Assembly (NCBI GenBank): GCA_963576725.1
Contig: OY755237.1
Span: 52,270,253-52,334,252 of the forward strand
Direction: 5' to 3'
Length of the DNA stretch: 64,000 nt
Origin: Azorinus chamasolen
Lineage: Eukaryota > Mollusca > Bivalvia > Cardiida > Solecurtidae
A program made the translations under genes and the position numbers. Below are positions 1 to 12,200 of the stretch, in pieces. The notes beneath the pieces are model-generated. The model made no database searches, had not been told where the DNA came from, and saw only the letters and a list, made by a program, of their open reading frames with translations. Position 1 is the stretch's first letter, and every line of letters starts with the position of its first letter.

Positions 1-88
1 AAATTTTGCACGCCGACGACAACGCCTACAACCCAGTGATCACAACAGCTCGACTTTTCTTTGATACCGATGAGCTAAAAATCACCCC
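1..88 (+). repeat. HLE-theta 3' end (Helitron/Helentron-like)
   Basis: This is the terminal part of a dispersed element. It shares the phrase around 'ccagtgatcacaa' and the tail 'gacgagctaa' with 24660-24755. The body of the element lies left of the window. Assignment to the Helentron-like class is inferred from its resemblance to the other elements here that end in 'gagctaa'. Confidence 0.5.
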
Positions 89-141
89 AGATTAATATTT
101 AAAGTGAATTCATCCAAAAATTAAATCATCATACTGATTGA

Positions 142-363
142 CCCTTTGCTCCATAAATACGCCTTTCTATGCCTCTGTATAAGTCACCTGTTGAAACCAT
201 TGTGATAAATAGAGCATTTGCTCCTATAGGAGCAAATGCTCTATTTATCACAATGGTTTCAAATTACAAAATTCTTAAATGTTTCCTTTTCTCTAGTTAA
301 AGCTCCTTTTCGGTAGATGCATCCAAAGAGGTTGAATCTAAAAATAGCCTATGGAGGAAAGGG
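142..363. repeat. MITE-A copy
   Basis: This is a foldback element of about 220 bp. The left end is CCCTTTGCTCCATAAATACG and the right end is its diverged complement (ATGGAGGAAAGGG). The middle is a near-perfect palindrome (GATAAATAGAGCATTTGC and its complement) centred on CTCCTATAGGAG. The flanks TTGA and CTAA look like decayed TTAA. TTAA targets with CCC...GGG ends suggest a piggyBac-type MITE. That class is inferred, because no transposase is present. Confidence 0.8.
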
Positions 364-369
364 CTAACT

Positions 370-572
370 TTAAGCATGCTGAGCAAATTATTTTTACACA
401 TTTTTTCACCCAATACATTTTCAAAATTCAAGTTAAAGTCATTATGTCTATCAAAATGCAATCAGGGTGTCAAACAATTGGATCCTAATGACATATCGAG
501 TTATTCAGCATCTCATCTGGATCTATACTGTTTGCAAAGGTGATCACTCGTCAAACCGCAGCAGGCTAGAGA
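370..572. repeat. MITE-C copy (diverged)
   Basis: The ends carry 'gcatgctgag' and 'gcagcaggctagag', followed by TTAA at 573. The interior has 'atcaaacaattggatcc' and 'tggatctatactgtttgcaaa'. The better copy is at 35875-36081. This is a third TTAA-bounded foldback family with ends different from MITE-A and MITE-B. Confidence 0.55.
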
Positions 573-604
573 TTAAGCAAAGATTAACCAGATTTAAAAT
601 TTCA

Positions 605-782
605 ACAGGTGATGTTTACAGAGGCGTAAAAAGGCGTATTTATGGAGCAAAGGGTTAACAAACATTTTAAGTCATGTATTCTAATGACTTTTTCAGAGAA
701 GACCTTGATCAAATAGGAACCATCTGATGGGTCTACTGTGTTTGCAAAGGAGTAAAAAAGTGTTTGCATGAGGGAAATGGTA
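605..782. repeat. Fragments of MITE-A (605-654) and MITE-B (690-782)
   Basis: 605-654 is a MITE-A right end, 'acagaggcg...tatggagcaaaggg', followed by TTAA. 690-782 is the right half of a MITE-B with 'gggtctactgtgtttgcaaa' and an end that decays to 'gagggaaatgg'. Confidence 0.6.
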
Positions 783-1164
783 AATAATGTTGTATAAAAG
801 TTTGCAGAAAGCTTTATTGGCATAATCACCTGCTTTAAAAAACACCAAAGATAATTTATTTAATATTTCTTGTCATAATCTAAGAAATACTACTACATAT
901 AAACCAAATATTGTTCCTTGGTTATCTTTCATGAAATAATTACTAAAAACAAAACATTTATTCCATTGAGTATTATGCATGTATTTAAATTAAAAGTTAA
1001 CACAATTATTTCTTCAATACAATTCAGTTCTAAGACTCCTGACTTCAAGGACTAACAAGAGACTCTTACAAAGATATACAGGGCTTTAGACCATCTATCA
1101 AAACCAGTTAAATGCCCATCACAACTGTTACAAATATAAACGTCAGTACAGAATTGAAGAGAAA
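783..1164. other. AT-rich stretch, nothing recognised
   Basis: No exon with splice signals, hairpin or repeat shared with the rest of the window was found. It probably lies within an ARMC2 intron. Confidence 0.5.
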
Positions 1165-2790
1165 ACAAGATGTGTTTGTGAAACACTATGCCCCCTCGAT
1201 ATGATATTTGACCCTAAAGGATGACCTTGATCTTGACATGTCACCCCTCAAACTGTGCAGCTTCATGGGGTACACATGCATACCACATATCAAGTCTACA
1301 TCTCTACTGGTTCAAAAGTTATGGCCAATGTTAAAGTTGGTGACCTTTGACCATGAAGGATGACCTTGACCTTGACATGTCACCCCTCAAACTGTGCAGC
1401 CAAATGAGATACACACGTATACCAACTATCAAGTCTGTATCTCTACTGGTTCAAAAGTTATGGCCAATGTTAAAGTCGGTGACCTTTGACCCTGAAAGAT
1501 AACCTTGACCTTGAAATGTCACCCCCAAACTGTGCAGCTTCATGAGATACACATGCATACCAAATGTCAAGTCTGCATCTACAGGTTCAAAAGTTATGGC
1601 CAATGTTAAAGTTGGTGACCTTTGACCCTAAAAGATGACCTTTACCTTGACATGTTGCCCCTCAAAAGTTGCGGCTTCATGAGATACACATGCATACCAA
1701 ATATTAAGACTCTATCTCTATTGGTTCAAAAGTTATGGCCAATTTGAAGTTGGTGACCTTTGACCCTGAAGGATGACCTTGACATTTCACCCCTCAAACT
1801 GTGCAGCTTCATGAGATATACAAGCATGCCACATATCAAGTCTCTATCTGTACTGGTTCAAAAGTTATGGCCTATGTTAAAGTCAGTGATTTGACCCATA
1901 TGTTTGACCTCTGACCTTTTAGAATGACATTGACCTTGACATGTCACCCCTCAAAATGTGCGGCTTTATGAGATACATATGTATGCCAAATATCAAGTCT
2001 CTATCTGTACTTGCTCAAAAGTCATGACCAATGTTAAAGTCAGAGATTTGACCCATGTGTTTGACCTCTGACCTTTAAAGATGACCTTAACCTTGACATG
2101 TCACCCCTCAAAATGTGCGGCTTTATGAGATACATATGCATGCCAAATATCAAGTCACTAGCTGCACTGGGTCAAAAGTTATGACCAATGTTAAAGTTAC
2201 AGACAAAGAAACAGACAATTTGACCTTTGACCCTGAAGGATGACCTTGACCTTGACATTTCACCCCTCAAAATGTGCAGCTTCATGAGATACACACGCAT
2301 GCCAAATATCAAGTCTCTATCTCTAGTGGTCCAAAAGTTATGGCCAATGTTAAAGTCGGTGATTTGATCCATATATTTGACCTCTGACCTTGAAGGATGA
2401 CCTTGACCTTGACATGTCACCCCCTCAAAATGTGCGGCTTTATGAGATACATACGCATGCCAAATATCAAGTCTTTATCTGTACTGGCTCAAAAGTTATG
2501 ACCAATGTTAAAGTTGCGTTAAAGTTACAGACAAAAAAACAGACAAATTGACCTTTGACCCTGAAGGATGACCTTGACCTTGACATGTCACCCCTCAAAA
2601 TGTGCGGCTTTATGAGATACATATGCATACCAAATATCAAGTCTCTATCTGTACTGGCTCAAAAGTTATGACCAATGTTAAAGTTGCTGACAAACAAACA
2701 GACAAACAGACAACAGACAACAGACAAACAGACAGACAGACAGACAGGGCAAAAACAATATGCCCCCCAGATCTGATCTGGGGGGCATAA
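1165..2790 (+). mobile_element. HLE-gamma, full-length copy
   Basis: The 5' end reads 'aacaagatgtgtttgtgaaa'. The core is about ten imperfect tandem units of roughly 140 bp, each with 'gaccttgaccttgacatgtc' and 'caaaagttatggccaatgt'. A CAGA-type microsatellite follows at about 2697-2748. The 3' end is a perfect hairpin built on TGCCCCCCAGATC. A tandem core, a tetranucleotide tract and a terminal hairpin match pearl/HINE-type non-autonomous Helitron relatives of molluscs. No Rep/helicase is encoded, and the short reading frames in it are repeat shadows. Confidence 0.75.
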
Positions 2791-2827
2791 AAACTGTAAA
2801 TTAAAGCAGCTGGCAATAATTTGTTAA

Positions 2828-3023
2828 CCCTTTACTTCATGAATATCAAATAGTTTATTATTATTTAAAATGACTTTTTTTTTACAAATACAGTACAATT
2901 GGATCTGTATTATTTCATAAGCAAACAGAGCAGACCCTGATCGGACAGCTAATTTAGGAGTTGTCTGATGCCGGTCTACTATGTTTGCAAAGGTGTTAAA
3001 AGGGAAATATATATAGTAAAGGA
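2828..3023. repeat. MITE-B copy
   Basis: TTAA lies at 2824-2827 and 3024-3027. The element begins CCCTTTACTTCATG and holds the diagnostic half-hairpin 'gcaaacagagcagaccctga' with a degraded return arm. It ends 42 bp from the splice donor of ARMC2 exon 10. Confidence 0.8.
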
Positions 3024-3064
3024 TTAAAGTACAAAGAAAGTTAATTATAAACAATAACACTAAC

Positions 3065-3261
3065 CTAAAAATTCTTGAGACATTAAGAATAATTTCACTG
3101 TCTGAAGAGAAGTTATCTGAAGCTGTACATAAACTGTCCAGCAATCGACAGTTTAGTATTCTGTCTCGACTAGTTGTGGCATCTGCCAAATTTCTGATTG
3201 CCGCTGTCAGCTGAACCAAGATATTACCCAGCTGATCAACAGTCTGCCCATTTTCTCGACT
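3065..3261 (-). CDS. ARMC2: ARMC2 exon 10
   Basis: The acceptor is TTTGCAG before AGTCGAG and the donor is TTTTTAG|GTTAGT. The exon enters in phase 0 and leaves in phase 2. It encodes an armadillo repeat with 'LVQLTAAIRNLADA' and 'LCTASDNF', ending 'NVSRIF'. It is the last ARMC2 exon in the window. Confidence 0.92.
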
Positions 3262-6200
3262 CTGCAAATAGAAAGAAAAGAGAAGACTAAGCCACCAAAC
3301 AACATTGCCTACCTGCCAGGCAGGTTATGAAATGGTTTGTCCGTAATACTGGGGTCAGTTATATAGTAAATTTTAGATTCTGTACTAGTCAAAGTCTCCG
3401 TTATTCCGGAATACAGGGTGTCCATAATGCTGAGATAGAAATCAATAGAATTATGTTAGCAAAATGATTGGTTCTTTTGAAATATGTGCAATGGCTACAA
3501 AATTATCGCCAAGCTGCATCAAAAAGTTTTCATCTATTTTTTTCTACAGAAGGATAATGTCTGAATATTTGAAAGGAAAAGGTCCAGCCATTTTTAGGAC
3601 ATGTTCTTTGAAGTAACCACAGAACTCTTCAGTATGAAAGGGTATAATCTGAGAGAGGAATCTGATCTGGGTCTACACTGTTTGCAAATGGCAGTACAGG
3701 TAAACCTCTGAAAACCGAACACCTTCGGACCAGACAAAATGTTCGGTTTTCAGAGGTGTTCGGTTTTCAGAGATTTTTCATAATGCATACATGTGATAAC
3801 TACCGACGGTAGTTGAATTCTACCGTTTTCAGAGGTGGTCTACCGTTCTACCGATTCAATGGACGTTTCTACCGTTTTACCGATTCTGCCACGGCATTTT
3901 TTTAGTGACCTATATTTTCCTCCCTGGGTTAGATTATCTGTTAGTTCTCTACACACACAAACCCCCTTTAGCATGCTGTGATCCCCGATTGGCCTGTTTT
4001 GGTATGGTTCCCCCGCGGAGAACATCCGCATTATGTAATCACAAGTTGGCTCCCGTTTGCGCTGTACTGGAGTTATCCAAAAAAAATTCGGGAACCAGTC
4101 GTGTCAACATGCAAATGGCGGCATGCGCCTTTGCGGGTAGATACGATAACATAGCTCTATTCCTAAATAGAGCTACGTAAACTGGACGCTAGTCATTATC
4201 AGTCTTACAGCCACGATATCGCATCTACTTTGCGGGATGCACGCATACAAATCGGACAGAATTCCATCCTAAGGCATTGCCGCTGCACAAAATCCCAAAT
4301 CCCCTCCCTAAATAGATAATTTAATCTAAATTCTAATCGGGATGTCTTGCTTTCGTTTCACGGTCGCGAAAGAGAGTCGCTACTTGTTGCTTGGAGACTG
4401 CAAATTTATTTCCGGTAGTGACGTCCTCCAGATACAGCATCTGGTGTGAAGGTTTTTACGCGATTTGATTGGTTAATTTATTTATCAAAATCACATAGTC
4501 TCTCGCGCGAGTCGAAAACGAAAGTGAAAACCATTTGTTAACAAATGTGATTTTCTGGACTTTCTTTACGATAACGAAGCAGTTATGTCCGAAAAAAAGA
4601 CTGAAATCGAGGGCAGTACTTTATTACATTTCTTCACTAGCCCATCTGTCACTGAGTCCAGAATAAACTTTGATATAGGCGACGTTGTCCACAAATACAC
4701 ATGTGGCACGCATTATTATTACTCAAGCTAGGAGACAAAATTAAGACGAGGGGAGTGACGTTATCATAGCTTCAAAAAGCAGTATGCACTCCAACCGTTA
4801 ACAACAAGTAAAGAATATTCGAATACTCCGAACGATAAACAGTTTAGTTTTATTCAGCAAACCGCCAATACAAAAAAGTACGAAAGATTCGTCCCAGACC
4901 GATTGTACTGAATAAATCGAGGTTTGTTAACGTTTTTTGCATATATTTTTTTGACATGAGGTTGCGAATTTTTGCCATTTGGAATATAGCCGAATAAGGG
5001 CTTTAAAATAAGCCTGTAAAGCACTGAAACTGTAATAAAATCAGATAAAATGGAATATTTTTTTCATTATGATAAAACAGTATTAAGTCTTGATTTTTTT
5101 CATGGCATTATTTAATTATGCGAGCTGTCTGATCTGGGTCTACTCTGTTTGCAAATCAGTGAAACATGTTTATATGAAGGAAAGGGTTAATGGGGTTATT
5201 GATATCTAGGCATTGTAAGGGTTGGAGATGATGCCATGGCTGTGTATAGATGTAGTCTGTATTATGTATAATGTATGGTTTGTAAAGGTAGATTTATTAT
5301 TATAACAGCACATGGACATTTGATTTTGTTTGGTCAAGCCAGAAAGTGTGGAATCATTCCAATATAATAAGCAAACAGAGCAGACCCTGACTAGATAGCT
5401 GCTATGCATGAAAAGGCATTGATATGAGGGAAAGTGTGTGTAAATGTTATGTGTGTAGTGTAAGGTTTATAATGGCATGGCATGGTATGGTATGTGGGTA
5501 ATACCGTAACAGTTTTTATGGTAAGGTATGAATGATTATGTGAAAAGGTATAAAAAACGTAAGTATCCAGAAAATAATTTTTTCATCTCCATATATTTCG
5601 TCGTGTCAGTAAAATCTACCTGACAAAAATCAAAACTACCTGACAAATTTCCAAAATCTACCTGACATGCTTCAACAGGTTATCACATGTATGATAATGT
5701 GAAACCCGAAGGTAATAAATGTGATCTTCTGTAATATCGTTCACTTCTTTTGATCTTATCAGAATAAGATACAAACATTAGTTTCTACTTACAGATGAGA
5801 GTATTCAGTAACAAGAAAATAATCATATAGTAATACATGTATTGTTTTATCTAATTTATACTTTGCCACATATGGATGACATTGGAGCAGGCATGATTTT
5901 GTTAAGTGTTTACATCAAACTGACTTAGATTCACTGCCTGATTGATTTTATTTATGTTTTATTATTTTTCATAATCAAAAGGCTTGTTCATGCAGAATTA
6001 CTCTAACTAAACTCAGTCCATTGAAACGCTGGTACAATGTAATATGTAGCATGAACATTCAAGTATGTAGACATTGTGTTTATGAAACCAAAATTTGCAT
6101 GTTGAGATCATCTTCCCTTAATTTCAATAAATAGGTGTGAAAAATCATGCCTTATGGTTTCCAAAAGCAACATCAGCTAAAGTATTAGCCTATACCCCTG

Positions 6201-9200
6201 TTGTGTTTTTCACACCTTTGTAGTAACAAAGGCAGCTGTCATACACAGTAGGGGTCCCAAAATTTCCTAGTCAAACTATCAACAAGTCAGCACCCCTAAT
6301 TGGCCCTCAGGGTATGTTCGGTTTTCAGAGGTGATTTACAATGGAAATATAGGTTTCTGTTCCAGAACTTGTGTTCGGTATTCAGAATTCAGAGAGTTCG
6401 TTTTTCAGAGAGCTTTTCTATATAGAATATATAAGGAAAAATTCAGGACCAAAATATTTGTTCGGTTTTTAGAGATTTTCGGTTTTCAGAGGTTCGGTTT
6501 TCAGAGGTTTACCTGTACACCTGTTTCTCACATTCAAATGATTAATGCTGTCTTGGATGCTGCAACTCTTTACAAATATGTCGTCTGCTACGATTCTAAG
6601 TTATTTTTGGTTTAACCCTTTCCTCCATAAATACGCCTTTCTACGCCTCTGTAATAGTCACTTCTTGAAAACATTGTGATAAATAGAGCATTTGCTCCTA
6701 TATTTATCACAATGGTCTCTATACTACACAATAACATTTTCCTTTTCTCTACTAAATGCTCCTTTTCGGTAGATTCATTCAAAGAGGTTGGGTCTAAAAA
6801 TAGCCTATGGAGGCACGGGTTAATTTCTCTTCAACAACGCAGTCCAAGTATCAAACACATTGGATGCTGACGAGACACTGCTTCACTGGGCTCCAAACTT
6901 TTAGCATAGATAATCCTTAACTTCCAACTAGCATTAAAGAAAACTTACTAGTTTATTAATACTGTTCAGCAGTGTTGACAGTTTCTCTATGCAGTCCTGG
7001 CGGACGAGTGTTTTGGCTATAGTGGCATTGCCTGTAAGGAACTTAAGAGCCCCTATACAGTATATAAGAGCTTCTGTAGTGGAAATCACTTCTACACCAT
7101 TCACAGTCTCTAATAACAACTCTGAAAAGAAAATGAGACAATCTAGAGTACAGTAGGACCTGTCTCAAGCAGTCATCCATTTATTTGTTTTGTAAAAAAG
7201 CATGGGGTTGCTTAATGCAGGGCAAAAGTAATAAACAAAGCTCCTATAGGAGCTTTCTGCATTATTTTTGACCTGCAATAAGCTACCACCTTCCTTACAG
7301 ACCCATAATTAGACATCATTTGACGGCCACTGAAGGCTGGTACTATTGTACCCATAATTAGACATCATTTGATGGTCACTTAAGGCTGGTACTACTGTAG
7401 TCACAACTTTGGGTTTGGTGGAGAAAAGAAAGAAAATTGAATTATATCATTTATTTACTCCTCCAATCTAGAGTTTGGTCAATACACTTGTAAAAAAGAA
7501 AAAAAAAATTGCATTTACATGTAGTTTCAAATTAATCCTTTATCCAATAAAGATGCCTTTGCAACAGAGAAGACCCAGATAAGAGCTCCTATAGGAGCTG
7601 TCAGATCAGGGTATGCTCTGTTTGCTTAAGGAATGATATAGATTTGATTCTACAGATTCTGCAATGTTCAAAATAGATTGTGTTCATGTGCCATTATCAA
7701 AATTAAATTAATAACTATTCACGAAATATTCTTACAAAACAGTGTAATTAAGAAAAACACTGAACTTTATTAATTTAACCCTTTACCTCATGAATATTCA
7801 TGCAAAAAATAGTGATTGTATGAATATCAATCCTTTCCTCCATGAATGTACGAAATAATGATACCATGAATACAAATTAGATGCAATCTTCTGACGGCAT
7901 ACAAATCTGACCAATCAAAGGCTTATGTACACTCACACTCAAAAAGCTTTATAAGCATGGACCCTGGTCAGATGGCTCCTATAGAACCCTGCCATAACTT
8001 TCTGACCTGGATCTTCTCCGTAAAGGCTTATAAACTATTAAGTAAATGGTAAAAGAATAATTTCATATAAGACACCAACTCGTAAAACAATGAAATGCAA
8101 GAATCATAATAATGAGGAGTTTAAGGACCGAGATGTGCAGAGGAATAGATAAAATGAAAATTACTCATTTTAAGAATGGCTCCTTTATTTCTAAAATAAA
8201 ATGCAACCAGTTACCCTATATCGCTGATCACTGTGTTTACAACATAGGGTTTGATGGAAATATGACTATTTTAGTAATAAACCCTTTACGGGCAATAGAG
8301 ACACCTATTCCCTCATATTGACGACTTTTATCTACTCTGTAAAAGTCATTTTGTGAAACCATTGTGATAAATAGAGCATTTGCTCTTATAGGAGCAAATG
8401 CTCTATTTATCACAGTGATTTCAAACTACAAAATCCTAAATTCCTTTTCTCTAGTTAATGCTCCTTTTCGGTACATTTGTTCAAAGAGGTTGGATCTAAA
8501 AATAGCCTATGAGGGAATGGGTTGATGCTATTGTAAAAGAGATTTGACCAAGATCAGACGGCTCCTACAGGGACTGCTCTGTTTTATTATATACAGATGA
8601 TTCTACAGTATCCCCCCATGGTAAAAGAAAATTGTGTTCATAAACCATTATAAATGTTCAGCAAATACATATTCATCATGTCATTATTTCATACATGAAT
8701 ATTCATCAGCGTTAAATTTGCATCCAAATCACTAGCTATGAATGTGTAGTTATAGTTGAACTTACCCAGAATGTTACCATCCAAAAATGCAGGGTCATTC
8801 TTCTCATTTCTGCTGACTTTGAACACAAGTTTACACACATTCAACAAATTGTTGCCAGTGACACGAAACTGAAATAAATGAATAAAACCCCATAGAAGTT
8901 ATATAATGAATAAATAGCTGACCCATTATGAAGGGGAAAATCCCCATTTGTCCAACAACTTGTTACGTAACAAGACCGTGTTCATCTGAGAAATAAGAGA
9001 TTTCATTAAATAAATATGCCTATTATATACAACTCTACATGTTTCTGCACTTACAGCCAGTATAAGCCTAGCCAGCCTCAGCAGCAGTTTAGGTTCCTCC
9101 AGGTCGAGCATTTTGAATATAGCCTTGAGTATTTTTGAGCGCTGTTTGTAGTTCTTTCCCAGTAGATTTTGTTTCTGTAACACCTGATACAGCTCATCTG

Positions 9201-12200
9201 ACAGGGATATTATCATCTGGCTGTCTTTCTCTGAAAACACACATAGGCCAAAGGTTATAAAGCTGTAAACAAACTATGTGTTCAATACTCAGTCTAAATC
9301 TAAACGTGAACAGTTCCAATACAGTAATACATCTACAAACCAACACATAAATCCTTTACTCTATGAATATTCAAGTAAAAAAAATCACACTATGAATATT
9401 AACTCATTACCTCATAGGTTATTTTTAGATTCAATCTCTTGACTAAATCTACCGAAAAGGAGCATTAATTAAAGGATTTTTTTTAGAATTTTGTAGTTTG
9501 AAACAATTGTGATAAATAGAGCATTTGCTCCTATAGGAGCAAATGCTCTATTTACCACATTGGTTTCAACAGGGGACTTTTGCACTGGCATCAAAAGGCG
9601 TCAATATGGGGGAATGGGTTAACTTAAGTAACTGATATTTTATAATGGCACTTTTTTATCATGACAGAAACAGAAGAATCAAATCTATATTATTTCAAAA
9701 GCAAACAGGGCAGACCCTGATCAGATGACTCCTACAGGAGTTGCATGATCTGGGTCTATTCTGCTTGCAAAGGCATATTTATGAAGTAAAGATCGTGGAA
9801 GTCTTTAAAAACAGGTGGCTACTTAATACAGTGCAAAACTATATCAAAAGTATACCCTTTCATACTATAAAATGAACTGTACCACAAAATGATGATGGAC
9901 CAGTCCACTTTGAAAATTCAGTATTCAAAGGATTCAAGGTGTATGACATAAAAGGTACATGTTTATGATAAATTTCTGACCCTTCAGCAGACAGTTGCTG
10001 GGGTTTTCAGATTTTAGAATCTCTAGCTTGACCCAAAGGTATCTATTAAACTATTTTGACAGACTTTGATAAAGAACAGATATATTTATTTCTGTAACTT
10101 AACATATAGCTTAAAAAGCCAGGAATAAACAAGATGTGTTTGTGAAACACTATGCCCCAGACCTTTGACCCTGAAGGATGACCTTGACCTTTGACCCATG
10201 GACCAGGGAGTTGAACGTGACACATCGTCTTTGTGTGGTGAACATTTGTGCTAGGTTATTTTGAAATCCATTCACAGATAAAAAAAGTTATAGAAGGGAC
10301 ATGAAATTTGGGACGGACAGAAGGACGGACAGATGGAAGGACGGACAATGCGATCACTATATGCCCACCGTTGGGGGGCATAAAAATACAAATCAAGAAT
10401 ATTGACTAAAGACCACTCAGCTAAAACTTACTATCTGATGAATATTCATTTAAGACTCTATCCATTTTAATACCAATTAATTATTATATTAACTTCATGA
10501 ATATTTATGTAAGAAATAATGACATCATGAATATTAATCAGACAATTTTTTATGATGGCACATGAACACAAGCATGTTTAGCCATGACAAACTGTAGAAT
10601 CATATCAATGTTATATCATAAACAAACAGAGCAGATCCTGGTCAAACTGTAGAATCATATCAATGTTATATCATAAACAAACAGAGCAGATCCTGATCAG
10701 ATTGCTCCTACAGAAGGCATCTGATCTGGATCTACTTGGTTTGCAAAGGCGTAGAAAGGTGTATTGACGGAGTAAAGGGTTGAAAATATAAAATTAGGAA
10801 ATTTATTACCATGGCAACCAGTACATTTAACAAAGTACAGATGTGTAACATAGGAGACCTTGATTAGACAGCTCTTACAGAAGCTGTCTGGTCTTGGTGT
10901 ACTCAGTTTGCAAAGGCATAACAAGAGCACCGCAAGACGGGGCAATATACGCCCGAAGGCTGTTCTATAAAATTATGTTGAAAAATAAAGGAGGAGTTAG
11001 TTGCACAAGAAATTGCTACCCGAAACTATCAAAGGGCAATAACTCCAGAATGAAAAATGATATGAGAGTTATCTCACTGATATGCACAACTACACATCAG
11101 TATCTATCATTCCTGAAAGTTCGAAGAAATTATGTTGAAAAATAAAGGAGGAGTTAGTTGCACAAGAAATTGCTACCCGAAACTATCAAAGGGCAATAAC
11201 TCCAGAATGAAAAATGATATGAGAGTTATCTCACTGATATGCACAACTACACACCAGTATCTATCATTCCTGAAAGTTTGAAGAAATTATGTTGAAAAAT
11301 AAAGGAGGAGTTAGTTGCACAAGAAATTGCTACCCGAAACTATCAAAGGGCAATAACTCCAGAATGAAAAATGATATGAGAGTTATCTCATTGATATGCA
11401 CAACTACACATTAGTATCTATCATTCCTGAAAGTTTGAAGAAATTATGTTGAAAAATAAAGGAGGAGTTAGTTGCACAAGAAATTGCTACCCAAAACTAT
11501 CAAAGGGCAATAACTCCAGAATGAAAAATGATATGAGAGTTATCTCACTGATATGCACAACTACACATCAGTATCTATCATTCCTGAAAGTTTGAAGAAA
11601 TTATGTTGAAAAATAAAGGAGGAGTTAGTTGCACAAGAAATTGCTACCCGAAACTATCAAAGGGCAATAACTCCAGAATGAACAAGAGTACCGCATACGG
11701 TACATAATACGCCCACTTGCAAACTTTCTCTGATTCAACATGCCTTATAAGTGTTGATATTTTCTAATCTGTGCTTCAGATCTTGATTTCCATAATTAAG
11801 GTGATACTATTTTTTAAAAAAATGAAGTGAATATCTTATTAAATAAAAAAGTTACAGCTAATCCTCATTTTTGCAGATTTTTGTAAAGTGCAACGGCCAT
11901 AACTCTGTAAAGACAAACTGAATGAACCTCAAAATAAACTCGGCTTCAAATTTTGTTGCTTAAAACATTTGTGTTAAGTTTCATTTATATCATTTTAAGT
12001 TTTCCCAGAAAACAACAGACAAACTAAAAGTTGACTGACTAACAAAGCAACAAACACACGAAGTTCAAGGACCATAACTTTAGAATAAAATGACATATCA
12101 AAAAAACCCCAATATATGTGAAAATTCACATTAAGGTTTAACCATATAAAAAAATTGAAGTAAATATCATTTCAAATGAAAAAGTTATGGCCATCCTCAT

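Noticed and set aside
1165..2790. Nuclear receptor response elements from repeated 'tgacctttgacc' phrases
   Set aside because: The DR1-like motif is a by-product of the HLE-gamma and HLE-epsilon core unit sequence. Nothing shows regulatory use, although many copies could bind such receptors.
3840..4031. Short overlapping frames on both strands inside the 6-bp-TSD element
   Set aside because: They are not kept in the second copy at 41978-42218 in a consistent frame, and have no recognisable domain.
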